Positions 42,245-48,720 of a stretch of DNA of 55,052 bases are shown piece by piece. The position numbers were made by a program, and so were the translations under genes. Every line of letters begins with the position of its first letter. The stretch's first letter is position 1. The DNA is from a virus: the IMG/VR virus record IMGVR_UViG_3300045993_000305, positions 1-55,052 of that record. One strand, 5' to 3'. The notes under the pieces were generated by a model. It did not search any database, was not told the DNA's origin, and saw nothing but the letters and a program-made list of their open reading frames with translations.

Positions 42245-42796
42245 ATGTCCAAGACCTTCACCCACACCGTCGCCGGAGTCCCCGGCACCCGCAAGTCGCC
42301 GCGCGTCTACACGCACGCCACCGTCGTCACCTACGATCCGGTCTGGTACCAGCAGCACAAGGAGCTGGGCCGCCTCCAAGCGTTCGAGCTACGCGCCCAG
42401 CAGGACTGGGACTACTACGCCAACGTGCTCGCCAACGACAAGCAGCTGCGCTTGCGCGCTCTCACCGATGACGCCGCGTTCGCCGCCAAGATTCTCGCCC
42501 GCAGCCCTGAGCGCGCGGAAGAGATCGCCGGCTGGGAAGGCATCAGCCTGTCCAGCCACGAGCGCACGATCGCCAGCGCCCAAAAACTGCTGATCCGCTG
42601 GGGCACCCGCGAAGGCTACATCGCGGCCGAGCGCGTGGCCGAGAAGCAGAGGCTCGAAGCCGAATACGCGCAGGGCGTCTCGCGCGGCGTCCTGTCGTGG
42701 CACCAGTCGCCCGGCGCTGCCGCGGCGTTCGCCAACACGACAGCGAACAAGGGCGAATGGGCCGCCGTCGAGGTGTGCCCGGTTCAACGCTCCTGA
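42245..42796 (+). CDS. Hypothetical protein, plus-strand island 1, 183 aa
   Basis: The start is the ATG at 42245, with CAGGAG seven bases upstream and the same leader as the previous gene (AGGAGCCCAAGATGTC). The product begins MSKTFTHTVAGVPGTRKSPRV. It has a polar beta-rich N-terminus, then a long helical part (YQQHKELGRLQAFELRAQQDW, EAEYAQGVSRGVLSW). No conserved domain is recognised. A strong terminator follows. Probably an early, host-directed protein (inference from orientation and regulation). Confidence 0.7.
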   Translation: MSKTFTHTVAGVPGTRKSPRVYTHATVVTYDPVWYQQHKELGRLQAFELRAQQDWDYYANVLANDKQLRLRALTDDAAFAAKILARSPERAEEIAGWEGISLSSHERTIASAQKLLIRWGTREGYIAAERVAEKQRLEAEYAQGVSRGVLSWHQSPGAAAAFANTTANKGEWAAVEVCPVQRS

Positions 42797-42811
42797 GCGC
42801 CCAACGCGCAC

Positions 42812-42842
42812 GCAAAAGGCCCGCGATCTGCGGGCTTTTTGC
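42812..42842 (+). terminator. Rho-independent terminator (bidirectional)
   Basis: GCAAAAGGCCCGC...GCGGGCTTTTTGC forms a GC-rich stem followed by a T-run on the plus strand, and a T-run (from AAAA) on the minus strand as well. It closes the plus-strand island and also stops the leftward transcript that ends with the microprotein gene at 42859. Confidence 0.85.
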
Positions 42843-42858
42843 TTGTGGGACTACGGGC

Positions 42859-42942
42859 TCAGCAGCCCTTGCCCTTGCCCTTGCCGCCCTTACCGGGCAT
42901 CAGTGGCAGGGGAGACGGATGCTTCTTCGATGAGACTTTCAT
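42859..42942 (-). CDS. Gly/Lys-rich microprotein, 27 aa
   Basis: This very short gene has a textbook ribosome site (AAGGAG, six bases before ATG at 42942). Its product begins MKVSSKKHPSPLPLMPGK and ends with a GKGGKGKGKGC array of alternating Gly and Lys closed by a cysteine. It overlaps the end of the upstream gene by 53 bases and lies just before the terminator. It is a basic, disordered peptide; nucleic-acid or polyanion binding is a natural guess, and the Cys could allow dimerisation. No homologue can be named from memory. Confidence 0.6.
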   Translation of the reverse strand: MKVSSKKHPSPLPLMPGKGGKGKGKGC

Positions 42943-43189
42943 TGTAGCTCCTTGATAGGTTGAGCCGAGCCCGCCACTCGGAGTAGGACACCAGAAGATA
43001 CGCCGCGCGGTCGGCGTCTACGATGCGCGTCACCACCACTTGCTTGGAGGTGACGCACCACAGCTTGAACAGCGCCAGCTTGGCACGCGCCCACCACAGA
43101 TACTTGGTCGGCTTGAAGAACCGAACGTACAGCGACTCGCTGTCCTTCGACTCGTGCTCCTGAATCACTTCGCATACCGGATAGTGCAT
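42890..43189 (-). CDS. Hypothetical protein, 99 aa
   Basis: ATG at 43189 follows GAGGGAAAGTG and overlaps the upstream stop by one base (TGATG). The product has an N-terminal MHYPVCEVIQEHESKDSESLYVRFF strand region and a hydrophobic/Trp patch (TKYLWWARAKLALFKLWCV). It then has helical segments (DADRAAYLLVSYSEWRARLN). Possibly peripheral membrane-bound; it follows a membrane protein gene. Family unknown. Confidence 0.62.
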   Translation of the reverse strand: MHYPVCEVIQEHESKDSESLYVRFFKPTKYLWWARAKLALFKLWCVTSKQVVVTRIVDADRAAYLLVSYSEWRARLNLSRSYNESLIEEASVSPATDAR

Positions 43190-43557
43190 CACTTTCCCTC
43201 CTCGCTCTTGATCTCGTCTCCCACCACGTTCTCGGGCTTTGCGAACGCGGCATTGAACGCCCGGCCTCCGACGAAGATGCCCAGCGTGCCCAACAGAATC
43301 GTCTCGACCGCCTGCTCGCGCTCCAGCAGACGCAGGATCGTGAACACGCTCAGCGCCGCCATCACGATGACCACCAGCTTGTACAGGTCGGCGCGGCCGC
43401 GCTTGTCTACCACCATGTCCGACAACAGGAAGCGGCTCTCCTTGTCGACGTGCATCCGGTACAGCTGGGTCATCAGCCACACACCGGCAACCGTCAGGCC
43501 CAGCTCGGACCACGGGACGTCCGCGAACACCTCGCGAATGTAGGCGCCAACGCTCAT
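43189..43557 (-). CDS. Three-segment membrane protein (holin candidate), 122 aa
   Basis: There are three likely membrane segments: about residues 18-34 (ELGLTVAGVWLMTQLY), 58-77 (YKLVVIVMAALSVFTILRLL) and 84-100 (VETILLGTLGIFVGG). A charged cytoplasmic tail rich in Glu and Lys follows. Size and topology fit a class I holin, but the endolysin gene is 11 kb away. The loop VDKESRFLLSDMVVDKRGRAD is polar. A holin role is a candidate only; other membrane functions are possible. Confidence 0.65.
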   Translation of the reverse strand: MSVGAYIREVFADVPWSELGLTVAGVWLMTQLYRMHVDKESRFLLSDMVVDKRGRADLYKLVVIVMAALSVFTILRLLEREQAVETILLGTLGIFVGGRAFNAAFAKPENVVGDEIKSEEGK

Positions 43558-44492
43558 GTGTAGAACGGGTAGCTTCGGTTCTTGGTTCCAAACACTCCGT
43601 TGCTCTGGTAGTGGCAGTCAACGAAGTGCAGGTAGGGGGCGACGTTCAGCGTGTCGGCCGCGCGAGCGGAGTCGCGCCAGCACCGCACCAGCAGCACCGC
43701 GTCGGGCTCCAGAATGTGAGTGCTGTCGAGGATCCGCCAGCGGAAGTTGGGCTGCGCCACGATCGTCGTGCTGGCCACAGAAGCGAGCGTCACCTGCGAT
43801 GAGCTGGTGTACGCGCTGATCGACGTGTCCAGAGGAGCTCCGGCGACGCCGGCGCCGAGCACGCGCACCGTCTTGCTGATGTCGTCAGCGGTCCACGGTG
43901 TCGACGCGGACGTCAACACCCCAGACCCGGACGCGATCGAGACGTTCCCGCCAGCGACAACCAGCCCGCCGGCGGTGGCCAGCAGCGTCTCCGAAATCAT
44001 GTGGCTGAAGGCTCCGCCCGGGGCGCCGGATGCGCCTACGGTGACGGACGCGCCAGACCCGTCGGTGCCCTCGAACACGTCGCGCCCGTAGCCCGCAGAG
44101 GCAACGGCCTCGAACAGCCAGTTCGCCTGCCCGGTAGGAGATCCAGCGGTTGACCAGTGCGAATGGATGTAGAAATCGCTATCCGGCACAAAGTCGTGGC
44201 TCATGTGGAAGTTGACGAACACCTCGATGACGCCAGCGGCGGTGCCGAACGAATACTGGTAGATGTTGCCCTTGTAGGCCGACCACACAGGTGGCGACCC
44301 GCCGCCGGCAATGGCCCGGTCGATCGCGCCAGTCATGTCCGCCCACCCGAAAGTGGGGTTCGCCGTGTCCACCTTGATCCCGGTGCCTACGGTCTTGGGG
44401 ACCACCAGCCCGGCCGTGAACGACTGGACGGTCTTCCAGAGGTTGTCGACGCCCAGCTTCGCGGCTGTGGCGCCGACGTCTATGCCGAACAT
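43554..44492 (-). CDS. Structural-like beta-rich protein, 312 aa
   Basis: The ATG at 44492 is chosen because it lies two bases before the upstream stop. The product begins MFGIDVGATAAKLGVDNLWKT and has many Gly/Ser/Thr strands. A hydrophilic middle carries DFYIHSHWSTAGSPTGQANW. A repeat-like Ala/Gly/Ser segment follows (GGLVVAGGNVSIASGSGVLT), then a C-terminal HFVDCHYQSNGVFGTKNR. It is grouped with two other beta-rich genes. Probably a virion or appendage component; not recognised as a known family. Confidence 0.62.
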   Translation of the reverse strand: MFGIDVGATAAKLGVDNLWKTVQSFTAGLVVPKTVGTGIKVDTANPTFGWADMTGAIDRAIAGGGSPPVWSAYKGNIYQYSFGTAAGVIEVFVNFHMSHDFVPDSDFYIHSHWSTAGSPTGQANWLFEAVASAGYGRDVFEGTDGSGASVTVGASGAPGGAFSHMISETLLATAGGLVVAGGNVSIASGSGVLTSASTPWTADDISKTVRVLGAGVAGAPLDTSISAYTSSSQVTLASVASTTIVAQPNFRWRILDSTHILEPDAVLLVRCWRDSARAADTLNVAPYLHFVDCHYQSNGVFGTKNRSYPFYT

Positions 44493-44493
44493 G

Positions 44494-45393
44494 CTACTGG
44501 AGCACCACCGAGACGGCTTCGATGACGACGACGTCGGTGGCCGTTCCCTTCGCAACGGTGAACGCCAGCACAAACGCCGCGCTGGTCGTCTCCGCCTTCA
44601 GGGCGGCGGCTTCGCGAACGAACGCGGTGGCGCCAAAAGCGAGGCCACCCACGATCTGCTTGTCCGCCACGCCGTTGACGTGGATCGTCTTGTCGCTGTT
44701 CACCTCGGCCAGCGACGTCAGTGTGTCGGTGTGGAACGTGGTTCCGGCGACGTTGGTCATCCGCACCAGCGACGTCTTGGCGTTGGCGTTGCTCGTCGCG
44801 TTGAACTTCTTCAGGATCCGAATCCGCGCGTTGACGTCCAGCGCCGCCAGCGAGACGCTGAAGTACGCGGCCTCAGTGGTGGGTCCAGTGAACGCCCCGG
44901 GCCCGGTCTTGCTCCACAGGGTGGGCGAGGCAACGGCTTGCGGCTCGCTCGTGCCGTTCCACGTCTCCTGATACACGGTTGCGGCCGTCGTCGTCGTCCA
45001 GACCGTCCAGTACCAGCCGGCCGGGCTCGCCGTGAAGATGGCGCCCGTCGGGAACCATGTGTACGTCTTCAGGTAGATGAGCGGATTGACCGTGCCAGAC
45101 GTCAGCGCGCCGTTGTTGCCCATTGAGCCCGTCGGGGCGATGATCAGCGGGATGTTGCTGCGCCACATTTCGCAGCCAACCGAGCAGCTCTTGCTACCGT
45201 TGGCGTTGACGTCCTGTCCCAGCGTCCAGTCGCCCAGCTTGACCGTCGCGCGTTCGTTGTTCGACGCCCGCGACGGCAGGACGTATAGGCCGAGGCCCAG
45301 CGTGTCGCCCGGGTCGTGCTCGACCGTGATGCGACCCGGATAGCCGGAGAGATTTTCACCGCCGACGTGCAATGCGTCTTTGTCGATTCCCAT
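44494..45393 (-). CDS. Structural-like beta-rich protein, 299 aa
   Basis: It begins MGIDKDALHVGGENLSGYPG and is dominated by Thr/Ala/Gly strands (YLKTYTWFPTGAIFTASPAG, TTTTAATVYQETWNG), with conserved-looking Trp residues and a C-terminal ATDVVVIEAVSVVL strand. Compositional likeness to fibre or baseplate subunits suggests a virion protein. It lies in a three-gene run separated from the main late block by a plus-strand island, so it may belong to a distinct appendage. Confidence 0.62.
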   Translation of the reverse strand: MGIDKDALHVGGENLSGYPGRITVEHDPGDTLGLGLYVLPSRASNNERATVKLGDWTLGQDVNANGSKSCSVGCEMWRSNIPLIIAPTGSMGNNGALTSGTVNPLIYLKTYTWFPTGAIFTASPAGWYWTVWTTTTAATVYQETWNGTSEPQAVASPTLWSKTGPGAFTGPTTEAAYFSVSLAALDVNARIRILKKFNATSNANAKTSLVRMTNVAGTTFHTDTLTSLAEVNSDKTIHVNGVADKQIVGGLAFGATAFVREAAALKAETTSAAFVLAFTVAKGTATDVVVIEAVSVVLQ

Positions 45394-45401
45394 GTCGTCT
45401 C

Positions 45402-46097
45402 CTAATCAAGCTCGTGAACGTAGAGGTTCCCGCCAGTCGCGACTTGGATCGCGCTGACCTTGTCTCCCGGGTAGCACGGGATGTTCTCGGGAACGTTCGC
45501 CGCCAGCGGGTAGTCCGCGGCCACCGCGGTCGGGCTGATGCCGACGCGAATGAACGCGGCCGTCGTGCAGAGCACGCGCACGAGGAAGGTGTTACGGGCG
45601 TTGTCGCTGCCGCCAGACGGCGCGCTGAACGACAGTGTCGTGCCCACCGGGGTCTTGAAGTCGATCGCGTTGCCGGCCGCGCCGTAGGCGATGGTCGTGA
45701 TGAGGAACGCGTGGTTGGTGACGGCGGCTGCGGCGGTCACGAGCGTGCTCGCCGCGGCGCCGATCCCGCTGTTCGCGTAGTCGGTGCCCGCCGTGCCGGT
45801 GTGGTTGATACAGCGGATCAGGTTCAGCAGGGCCGCGTCGGCCGAGCCGGCGATCAGCACCTGTCCTGCCGTCGGGGTCAGCGCGGTCTTGAACGTGTAG
45901 ACCTGCCCGCCGATGCTGACGGTGTCGCCGTCTGCCGGCGTGACGTTGTTCGACGTCAGCGTGGTCGTGGCCTGCGTCTGTCCGAGCGGGTTGGCGATCG
46001 TGCCGGCGGTGCCGGTGTAGGCGACGGTCTGCCCGGTGCCCGGCTTCATCCTGAAGTACGGCGCTCGGAAACCGGATTGGTCTTTGTATGCGGGCAT
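45402..46097 (-). CDS. Structural-like beta-rich protein, 231 aa
   Basis: The product starts MPAYKDQSGFRAPYFRMKPG. It contains NNVTPADGDTVSIGGQVYTF followed by a helix and INHTGTAGTDYANSGIGAAA, a widespread module in phage tail and virion-surface proteins. A short C-terminal beta end follows (GDKVSAIQVATGGNLYVHEL). It is the first gene of its three-gene structural run, and the upstream 120 bases are an untranslated leader below the candidate small RNA terminator. Confidence 0.68.
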   Translation of the reverse strand: MPAYKDQSGFRAPYFRMKPGTGQTVAYTGTAGTIANPLGQTQATTTLTSNNVTPADGDTVSIGGQVYTFKTALTPTAGQVLIAGSADAALLNLIRCINHTGTAGTDYANSGIGAAASTLVTAAAAVTNHAFLITTIAYGAAGNAIDFKTPVGTTLSFSAPSGGSDNARNTFLVRVLCTTAAFIRVGISPTAVAADYPLAANVPENIPCYPGDKVSAIQVATGGNLYVHELD

Positions 46098-46217
46098 TGC
46101 TGTTCTCCCTGCGCCCTGTGCTGGCGCGCTCTACGGTTGATGGGTGCCGGCCATCTCATGCCCCTCGTGACGACAGAGGAGGGGGCTGCGCCCCGTGGGC
46201 ACGAGAGGCCAGCATGG

Positions 46218-46323
46218 AAAAAGTCGCCGACGTGCTAATGCAGAGGTCGGCGACAAGCGGGCGGGTGGCCCGCTAACTTGCCGGTTTAAGTCCCGGCGTA
46301 CTTGGCCGCACGGTTGCGATCCA
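46218..46323 (-). ncRNA. Candidate small RNA with four hairpins
   Basis: On the minus strand, a region of about 106 bases lies between an extended -10 promoter and a terminator and has no convincing protein gene. In order it can fold into CTTGG/CCAAG with an inner CGCA/TGCG stem, then GCCGG/CCGGC, then AGCGGG/CCCGCT. The last is a nine-base-pair GTCGCCGAC/GTCGGCGAC stem (46246-46254 with 46223-46231) followed by TTTTT. The last hairpin plus T-run is a textbook terminator. It may be a free small RNA or a leader/attenuator of the operon that starts at 46097. Confidence 0.6.
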
Positions 46324-46329
46324 AGCTCA

Positions 46330-46338
46330 ATTATAGCA
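46330..46338 (-). promoter_or_regulatory. Extended -10 promoter for the candidate small RNA
   Basis: On the minus strand the sequence is TGCTATAAT, within the stop-codon region of the lipoprotein gene. The predicted start of transcription is near 46323, giving a leader that ends at the 46218 terminator. The element matches the ssb and 41756 promoters. Confidence 0.65.
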
Positions 46339-46702
46339 CGCGGGCACGCTTCCGGCATGCGTCCCCAGTCTCAGGAACGACATGCGCGGGTAGCGTGAGG
46401 CTGCCGGCGCGGACGTAGACGTCGCCGTTCCGATCAGCCACCGCAAGCAGGCAGGCAGCCAGCGCGGCATTTCTCTTCGCCTTTGCGTACGCCGCACGCT
46501 CCGCAGAGCGAAGACGCTTTGCTTTGACGATCGGCGCCGGAGCGGGGGCGGGAGCCACCACCGTCGGAACCTGCACTGGAGCCGGCGCCACGATAGTGGG
46601 CGCCTGCACAGTGATGGGCTGGACCGGGACCGGCGCGGGCTTGGATCCGCACGCCGCCAGCGTTGCCGCGAGAACCGCGGCCAAGAGAAGTCGGGTGTTC
46701 AA
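46331..46702 (-). CDS. Proline-rich lipoprotein, 123 aa
   Basis: The N-terminus MNTRLLLAAVLAATLAACGS is a lipoprotein signal peptide with the lipobox LAAC, so Cys18 becomes the lipidated residue. A long Pro/Ala/Val tract follows (residues about 22-60), giving an extended rod. A basic C-terminal domain (KAKRLRSAERAAYAKAKRN) with two later Cys residues ends the protein. It would sit on the inner leaflet of the outer membrane. Proline-rich lipoproteins act as Rz1-type spanins or block superinfection. A separate spanin pair exists, so exclusion or envelope binding is the more likely role. Confidence 0.7.
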   Translation of the reverse strand: MNTRLLLAAVLAATLAACGSKPAPVPVQPITVQAPTIVAPAPVQVPTVVAPAPAPAPIVKAKRLRSAERAAYAKAKRNAALAACLLAVADRNGDVYVRAGSLTLPAHVVPETGDACRKRARVL

Positions 46703-46752
46703 TGAGTCTCCTTTTATTGACCTACATCAAAGTCTCCTGTATCTTCTTGACG

Positions 46753-46767
46753 TACACTTTGAGTGTA
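46753..46767. promoter_or_regulatory. Inverted repeat, possible operator
   Basis: TACACTTTGAGTGTA is a perfect palindrome with two six-base arms and a three-base spacer. It lies between divergent genes (lipoprotein leftward, zinc-finger protein rightward) and overlaps the predicted leftward transcription start. This layout suits a dimeric regulator acting on both promoters. The regulator is not identified. Confidence 0.5.
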
Positions 46768-46773
46768 GTACCA

Positions 46774-46782
46774 ATTATACCA
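46774..46782 (-). promoter_or_regulatory. Extended -10 promoter for the lipoprotein gene
   Basis: On the minus strand the sequence is TGGTATAAT, placing the start of transcription near 46767, inside the palindrome. It precedes the lipoprotein start codon at 46702 by about 65 bases, with AAAAGGAG next to the start codon as ribosome site. Confidence 0.6.
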
Positions 46783-46795
46783 CAACGGAGATCCC

Positions 46796-47578
46796 ATGAC
46801 CCTCTTCACCCGCACCGGCGCCGCGCAGGAAACCAACGTCACGTCGCCCACCGGCAAGCCGTACTTCCGCTCGCAGCACTCTTGCTCGCGTTGCGGCGGG
46901 CTCGGCGGATCGGAAGCGTGGCGCTACACCGGCTGGACGTGCTACCAGTGCGGCGGCTCGGGCAAGGGCGCGATCGTCGATGCGCCGCTGTACACCGCCG
47001 AGCAGCTGGCCAAGCTGGTCGCCTCCGCCGCCAAGCGCCAAGCCGCGAAGGATGCGAAGCGCGACGCAGAACGTGCCATTCGCGACGCCGAGCGCGCCGT
47101 GATCGACGCGCAGTGGCACGCCGCCAACGAAGAGTCGGTCGAGCTGATCCGCGGCGCCTACGCCATCTCGCCGGAAGGCTCGTACCACCGCAACCAGCTG
47201 GGCAAGGCGCTCGCGCTCCTGAACGCCGGCAAGCAGCTGTTCTGGATCGACGACTGCCGCGCGCTCGCCGTTGAAGCCTACGACAAGCACGCCGTCCGCG
47301 CGTCCTCGGCGCACTTTGGCGTCGTCGGCCAGCGCATGGACGTGACGTTCACCGTCGACTTCGTAATGACGTTCGAGCCCTACACCTACGGCGCCGGCTG
47401 CTCGTACCTGAACGTCGGCCACACCGACAACGGCAACGTGGTCGTCTACAAGGGCTCGCACGGCTGGGAAAAGGGCGAGACGGTCACCGCCAAGTGGACG
47501 ATCAAGGAGCACAGCGAGCGCGACGGCGTCCTGCAAACCGTGCTGGCCCGCCCGACGTTCCCGAAAGAAGTCGCTTGA
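46796..47578 (+). CDS. Zinc-finger (DnaJ-like CxxCGG) protein, 260 aa
   Basis: Near the N-terminus two cysteine pairs, CSRCGGLGG and CYQCGGSGKG (about residues 31-56), match the CxxCxGxG zinc-ribbon unit known from DnaJ. A helical/coiled-coil region rich in Ala, Lys and Arg (RDAERAIRDAERAV) follows. A C-terminal beta region follows that, with GQRMDVTFTVDFVMTFEPYTYGAG and aromatic strands. No J-domain is present. It leads plus-strand island 2. A role in binding nucleic acid or host proteins is likely, but no family can be named. Confidence 0.65.
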   Translation: MTLFTRTGAAQETNVTSPTGKPYFRSQHSCSRCGGLGGSEAWRYTGWTCYQCGGSGKGAIVDAPLYTAEQLAKLVASAAKRQAAKDAKRDAERAIRDAERAVIDAQWHAANEESVELIRGAYAISPEGSYHRNQLGKALALLNAGKQLFWIDDCRALAVEAYDKHAVRASSAHFGVVGQRMDVTFTVDFVMTFEPYTYGAGCSYLNVGHTDNGNVVVYKGSHGWEKGETVTAKWTIKEHSERDGVLQTVLARPTFPKEVA

Positions 47579-47587
47579 CAGGATCCC

Positions 47588-47609
47588 GGGGCCGGCGCAT
47601 GCTGGCCCC
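47588..47609 (+). promoter_or_regulatory. Intergenic hairpin before the 81-residue gene
   Basis: GGGGCC pairs with GGCCCC around a 10-base loop just after the zinc-finger gene. It is not followed by T bases, so it is more likely an mRNA processing or stabilising element than a terminator. A TTGACA at 47575-47580 has no good -10 behind it. Confidence 0.4.
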
Positions 47610-47640
47610 AGTACCGACCACCCCACCATCAGGAGATTCC

Positions 47641-47886
47641 ATGAAATTCGCCAAGACCATCGACATCTGGTCGTTCCCGCGGGAACTGATCAAGCACCTC
47701 CAGCGCGGCCAGTGGGTCAGCGCCGGCTTCGGCCTCCCGGGCCAGTCCAACCTCGGTCGCTTCTACGGCATCACCAAAGGCGGCGTCATCCACGTTGCGT
47801 GGATCGGCAACGCCCGCGGTTCCGGCGACTACCGCGGCTACATGGCCGCCCGCTCCCGCCTCGTCGGTCCCGCCAACCGCGCCTGA
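47641..47886 (+). CDS. Hypothetical small protein, 81 aa
   Basis: ATG at 47641 with AGGAG seven bases upstream. The product begins MKFAKTIDIWSFPRELIKHL and has aromatic strands (SAGFGLPGQSNLGRFYGITK, GVIHVAWIGNARGSGDYRGY), then a basic end. Codons almost all end in C or G. It resembles short phage proteins with a compact beta fold. Function unknown. Confidence 0.65.
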   Translation: MKFAKTIDIWSFPRELIKHLQRGQWVSAGFGLPGQSNLGRFYGITKGGVIHVAWIGNARGSGDYRGYMAARSRLVGPANRA

Positions 47887-47912
47887 CCCCCCACCCCAAC
47901 CGGAGACTCACA

Positions 47913-48080
47913 ATGCAAACCACGATCGTCAAGACCATCCTGACCGACGAAAGCGAAACCTACTCGGTCGTCTTCGTTGACGGCAGCTCCCGCGTCGAGA
48001 TCGGCGCCGCGACCCTCAAGGACGCGACCCAGCTGCACGCCGCGCTCTCGGCCTACGCCCTCTACGCCACCGTCTCTTAA
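47913..48080 (+). CDS. Hypothetical small protein, 55 aa
   Basis: ATG at 47913, with CGGAGACTCACA upstream. The product MQTTIVKTILTDESETYSVV continues as beta strands, then a helix (KDATQLHAALSAYALYA). It is too short to assign. Tight spacing and uniform codon use support coding. Confidence 0.6.
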   Translation: MQTTIVKTILTDESETYSVVFVDGSSRVEIGAATLKDATQLHAALSAYALYATVS

Positions 48081-48101
48081 CCCGCCCACCCCGGAGATCC
48101 C

Positions 48102-48332
48102 GTGAACGCACAACCCCGCACCTACGAAGAGTCGTTTGCCCAGTGGACGCCGTTCTACGCCCGCCGCTGGACCGTCAGCTCGCGCGCCGACGCGCTGCAA
48201 TACGCGCTGAACGACATCCTCGCCGCCCTGAAGGCGCACGGCGACGAACGCACCGTCTACACCGGCAAGCTGTACGCCGAGCTGGACGCCGTCCGCGCCG
48301 CCAGCGCGAGCAAGTTGTTCCGTCGCCGCTGA
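48102..48332 (+). CDS. Hypothetical helical protein, 76 aa
   Basis: GTG start with GGAG upstream. The product MNAQPRTYEESFAQWTPFYARR continues as helices (DALQYALNDILAALKAHGDE, LDAVRAASASKLFRRR) with a basic C-terminus. It is followed at once by the structured repeat copy 2. No function can be assigned. Confidence 0.62.
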   Translation: MNAQPRTYEESFAQWTPFYARRWTVSSRADALQYALNDILAALKAHGDERTVYTGKLYAELDAVRAASASKLFRRR

Positions 48333-48387
48333 ACCCACCGTCGAGGGCGTTCGCCGCCCTCCGCAGTGCGCTCTGCACTCAACAGGA
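48333..48387 (+). repeat. Structured intergenic repeat, copy 2
   Basis: This copy begins right after a stop codon and leads to the gene at 48397. Hairpin 1 is GAGGGCG/CGCCCTC (48343-48349 with 48355-48361). Hairpin 2 is AGTGCG paired with TGCACT including one G-T wobble (48365-48370 with 48374-48379). It shares ACCCACCGTCGAGGG and CCGCAGTGCG with copy 1. Two positions in stem 1 have swapped from G-C and C-G to C-G and G-C. Confidence 0.75.
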
Positions 48388-48396
48388 AGAACCGAC

Positions 48397-48504
48397 ATGA
48401 CCACAGCCCAGATCCTCGCTCTGCTCCACCAGTTGGACCCCAACTCGTACTACGTTGTGGCCGCCCAGATTGTCAACCACGCTGTCAACCGGGTGGGCGC
48501 ATGA
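48397..48504 (+). CDS. Hypothetical microprotein, 35 aa
   Basis: ATG at 48397, 10 bases after the AACAGGA ribosome site of the repeat. The product is helical and compact: MTTAQILALLHQLDPNSYYV, then QIVNHAVNRVGA. Its stop overlaps the next start (ATGA), and the leader repeat points to it. Small but likely translated; function unknown. Confidence 0.55.
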   Translation: MTTAQILALLHQLDPNSYYVVAAQIVNHAVNRVGA

Positions 48505-48695
48505 CCATCCGCCACGAGGGTCACCATCTTGACCCCTTGTACCAATGGGTGCCTGACGACAAGCGCCCTGTCTCGGGCTGGCTGCTCGTCCTCGCCATTT
48601 GCGTCGGGTTCCCGCTGGCCATGCTCCTGATGCCGCTCTGGCCGTTCGCCGATCGCATCATCGCCGCCGCAGAACGCCGCGGCTTCAGATTCTGA
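48501..48695 (+). CDS. Small membrane protein, 64 aa
   Basis: ATG overlaps the previous stop (ATGA). After a His-rich N-terminus (MTIRHEGHHLDPLYQWVPDD) there is one membrane segment (GWLLVLAICVGFPLAMLLMPLW) and a basic helix end (ADRIIAAAERRGFRF). The single-segment topology suggests an inner-membrane peptide with unknown role. Confidence 0.62.
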   Translation: MTIRHEGHHLDPLYQWVPDDKRPVSGWLLVLAICVGFPLAMLLMPLWPFADRIIAAAERRGFRF

Positions 48696-48720
48696 ATCCC
48701 CGTGACAACAAGGATATGCC

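Noticed and set aside
46223-46310. tRNA-like arms on the plus strand (T-arm-like GCCGGTTTAAGTCCCGGC and an anticodon-like stem)
   Set aside because: There is no matching acceptor stem or D-arm, the loop lacks the conserved U33, and the T-arm has an extra base. At best it is a relic; the minus-strand small RNA reading fits better.
47575-47600. TTGACA -35 box after the zinc-finger gene
   Set aside because: No acceptable -10 hexamer lies 16-18 bases downstream, and the TTGA is part of the stop codon.
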